Assembly: GCF_014196225.1 (NCBI RefSeq)
Contig: NZ_JACIDI010000004.1
Span: forward strand, 1-64,000
Direction: 5' to 3'
From: Bacteroides pyogenes
GTDB taxonomy: Bacteria; Bacteroidota; Bacteroidia; Bacteroidales; Bacteroidaceae
Length of the DNA stretch: 64,000 nt
In this document: positions 63,477-64,000 of the stretch, piece by piece
Layout of the letters: the number at the start of each line of letters is the position of its first letter
Numbering within the stretch: position 1 is the first letter of the stretch
The notes under the pieces: model-generated
The model's database searches: none
What the model was told of the DNA's origin: nothing
The model's input: only the letters and a program-made list of their open reading frames with translations
Made by a program: the position numbers and the translations under genes

Positions 63477-64000
63477 ATGAAAAATAAACCATTAAATGAG
63501 GCTGTCGATTTGAAAAAGCCTCATGTTAACCTATTTTATAGAATTATGAGAATCACAACATTCTTGCTGTTTTTCTGCTCGTTCTGTTCTTTTGCCGGCA
63601 CTGCACATTCGCAGTCGTCGAAGGTCACCATCAAAAAGAGCAACGCCACTTTGCTGGAAGTCCTGAACGAGATTGAAAATCAAACCAACTATTTGTTTGT
63701 TTACTCCAACGACGTGGACGTGAAACGTCCGGTATCCCTCAATGCAGACCGAAAGAGCGTATCGAGCGTTCTCTCTGAAATCTTTAAGAAAGATGACGTG
63801 CACTATGTGTTGGAAGGTACGCACATCGTGCTTACCAAGCGCAAATCAGCCGATGAGAGCCGCAGCATACAGCAAACGGCTCAGGCGGAACCGGTGGAAG
63901 GCGTGGTGCTCGACCGCAACGGCGACCCGATCATCGGCGCTTCGGTGGCAGTGAAAGGCGGTACAGGAGGCACCATTACCGATTTGGATGGTAAATTCTC
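63477..64000 (+). CDS. SusC-type TonB-dependent receptor, 5' part (cut by window end)
   Basis: The first 174 or so residues of a receptor that runs off the window. The start at ATG 63477 is preferred over 63546 because the frame is open between them and Bacteroides SusC proteins often have such a 20-25-residue lead before RIMRITTFLLFFCSF; both remain possible. After the signal peptide (ending AHSQ) comes an STN domain (VTIKKSNATLLEVLNEIENQ, YLFVYSNDVDV) and then the start of a carboxypeptidase-like domain (GVVLDRNGDPIIGASVAVKG). The STN domain fits control by the sigma/FecR pair just upstream. Confidence 0.93.
   Translation, partial: MKNKPLNEAVDLKKPHVNLFYRIMRITTFLLFFCSFCSFAGTAHSQSSKVTIKKSNATLLEVLNEIENQTNYLFVYSNDVDVKRPVSLNADRKSVSSVLSEIFKKDDVHYVLEGTHIVLTKRKSADESRSIQQTAQAEPVEGVVLDRNGDPIIGASVAVKGGTGGTITDLDGKF

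Overview
The window looks like a piece of a Bacteroides chromosome. The evidence is two ECF sigma / FecR / SusC-type operons (one with a SusD partner), a 1308-residue hybrid two-component system (HTCS), many Bacteroides-type -7 boxes (TAnnTTTG), lipoproteins with Bacteroidota lipoboxes, and the family content overall. I cannot name the species. Most genes have a moderately GC-balanced composition. The block from about 50.9 to 58.6 kb (SusC/SusD with its regulators) is visibly AT-richer and lies between strong hairpins, so it may be an acquired cassette.

Layout. 0.1-1.6 kb: two FKBP prolyl isomerases. 1.7-2.8 kb: a noncoding, repeat-dense stretch with a four-repeat CRISPR array lacking cas genes, followed by arrays of short palindromes. 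2.8-3.5 kb: a sirtuin. 3.65-12.2 kb (minus strand): metG followed 4 bp later by a Wzx-like flippase and five glycosyltransferases, a surface-glycan or glycoprotein-glycan locus. 12.4-16.3 kb: an HTCS with no polysaccharide-utilisation genes beside it. 16.9-17.2 kb: a 63-bp tandem repeat running into the 3' end of a lipoprotein gene. 18.3-27.5 kb: a DUF1287 protein, topA, a large TPR protein paired with an outer-membrane barrel, and a Nudix hydrolase.

27.9-33.1 kb (plus strand): a DEAD-box helicase, cold-shock-domain protein and RRM protein in one RNA-metabolism cluster, then ahpC and ahpF, then a small exported protein made largely of lysine and cysteine. 33.2-39.0 kb (minus strand): a tripartite ABC efflux operon (TolC, HlyD-like adaptor, ATPase, permease). 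It has a good sigma-54 promoter and lies divergent from an NtrC-type regulator and its kinase (40.5-43.2 kb). A palindrome related to GTCCAA-N3-TTGGAC lies upstream of both units, which suggests a closed regulatory circuit. 43.2-50.9 kb: comF, two identical tRNA-Asn genes, a PfkB kinase, an S41 protease, ahcY and a YfhO-type membrane protein. 51.2-58.6 kb: ECF sigma, FecR, SusC and SusD. 58.9-61.4 kb: upp and pckA. 61.6-64.0 kb: a second ECF sigma / FecR / SusC operon, cut by the window end.

The most unusual structure is noncoding. Five intergenic arrays, in four unrelated sequence families, consist of short palindromes with the same period of 21-22 bp (about two helical turns). They lie at 2164-2247, 2285-2410, 21929-22045, 40149-40260 and 62157-62250. 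All calls come from reading the sequence; no database search was run.
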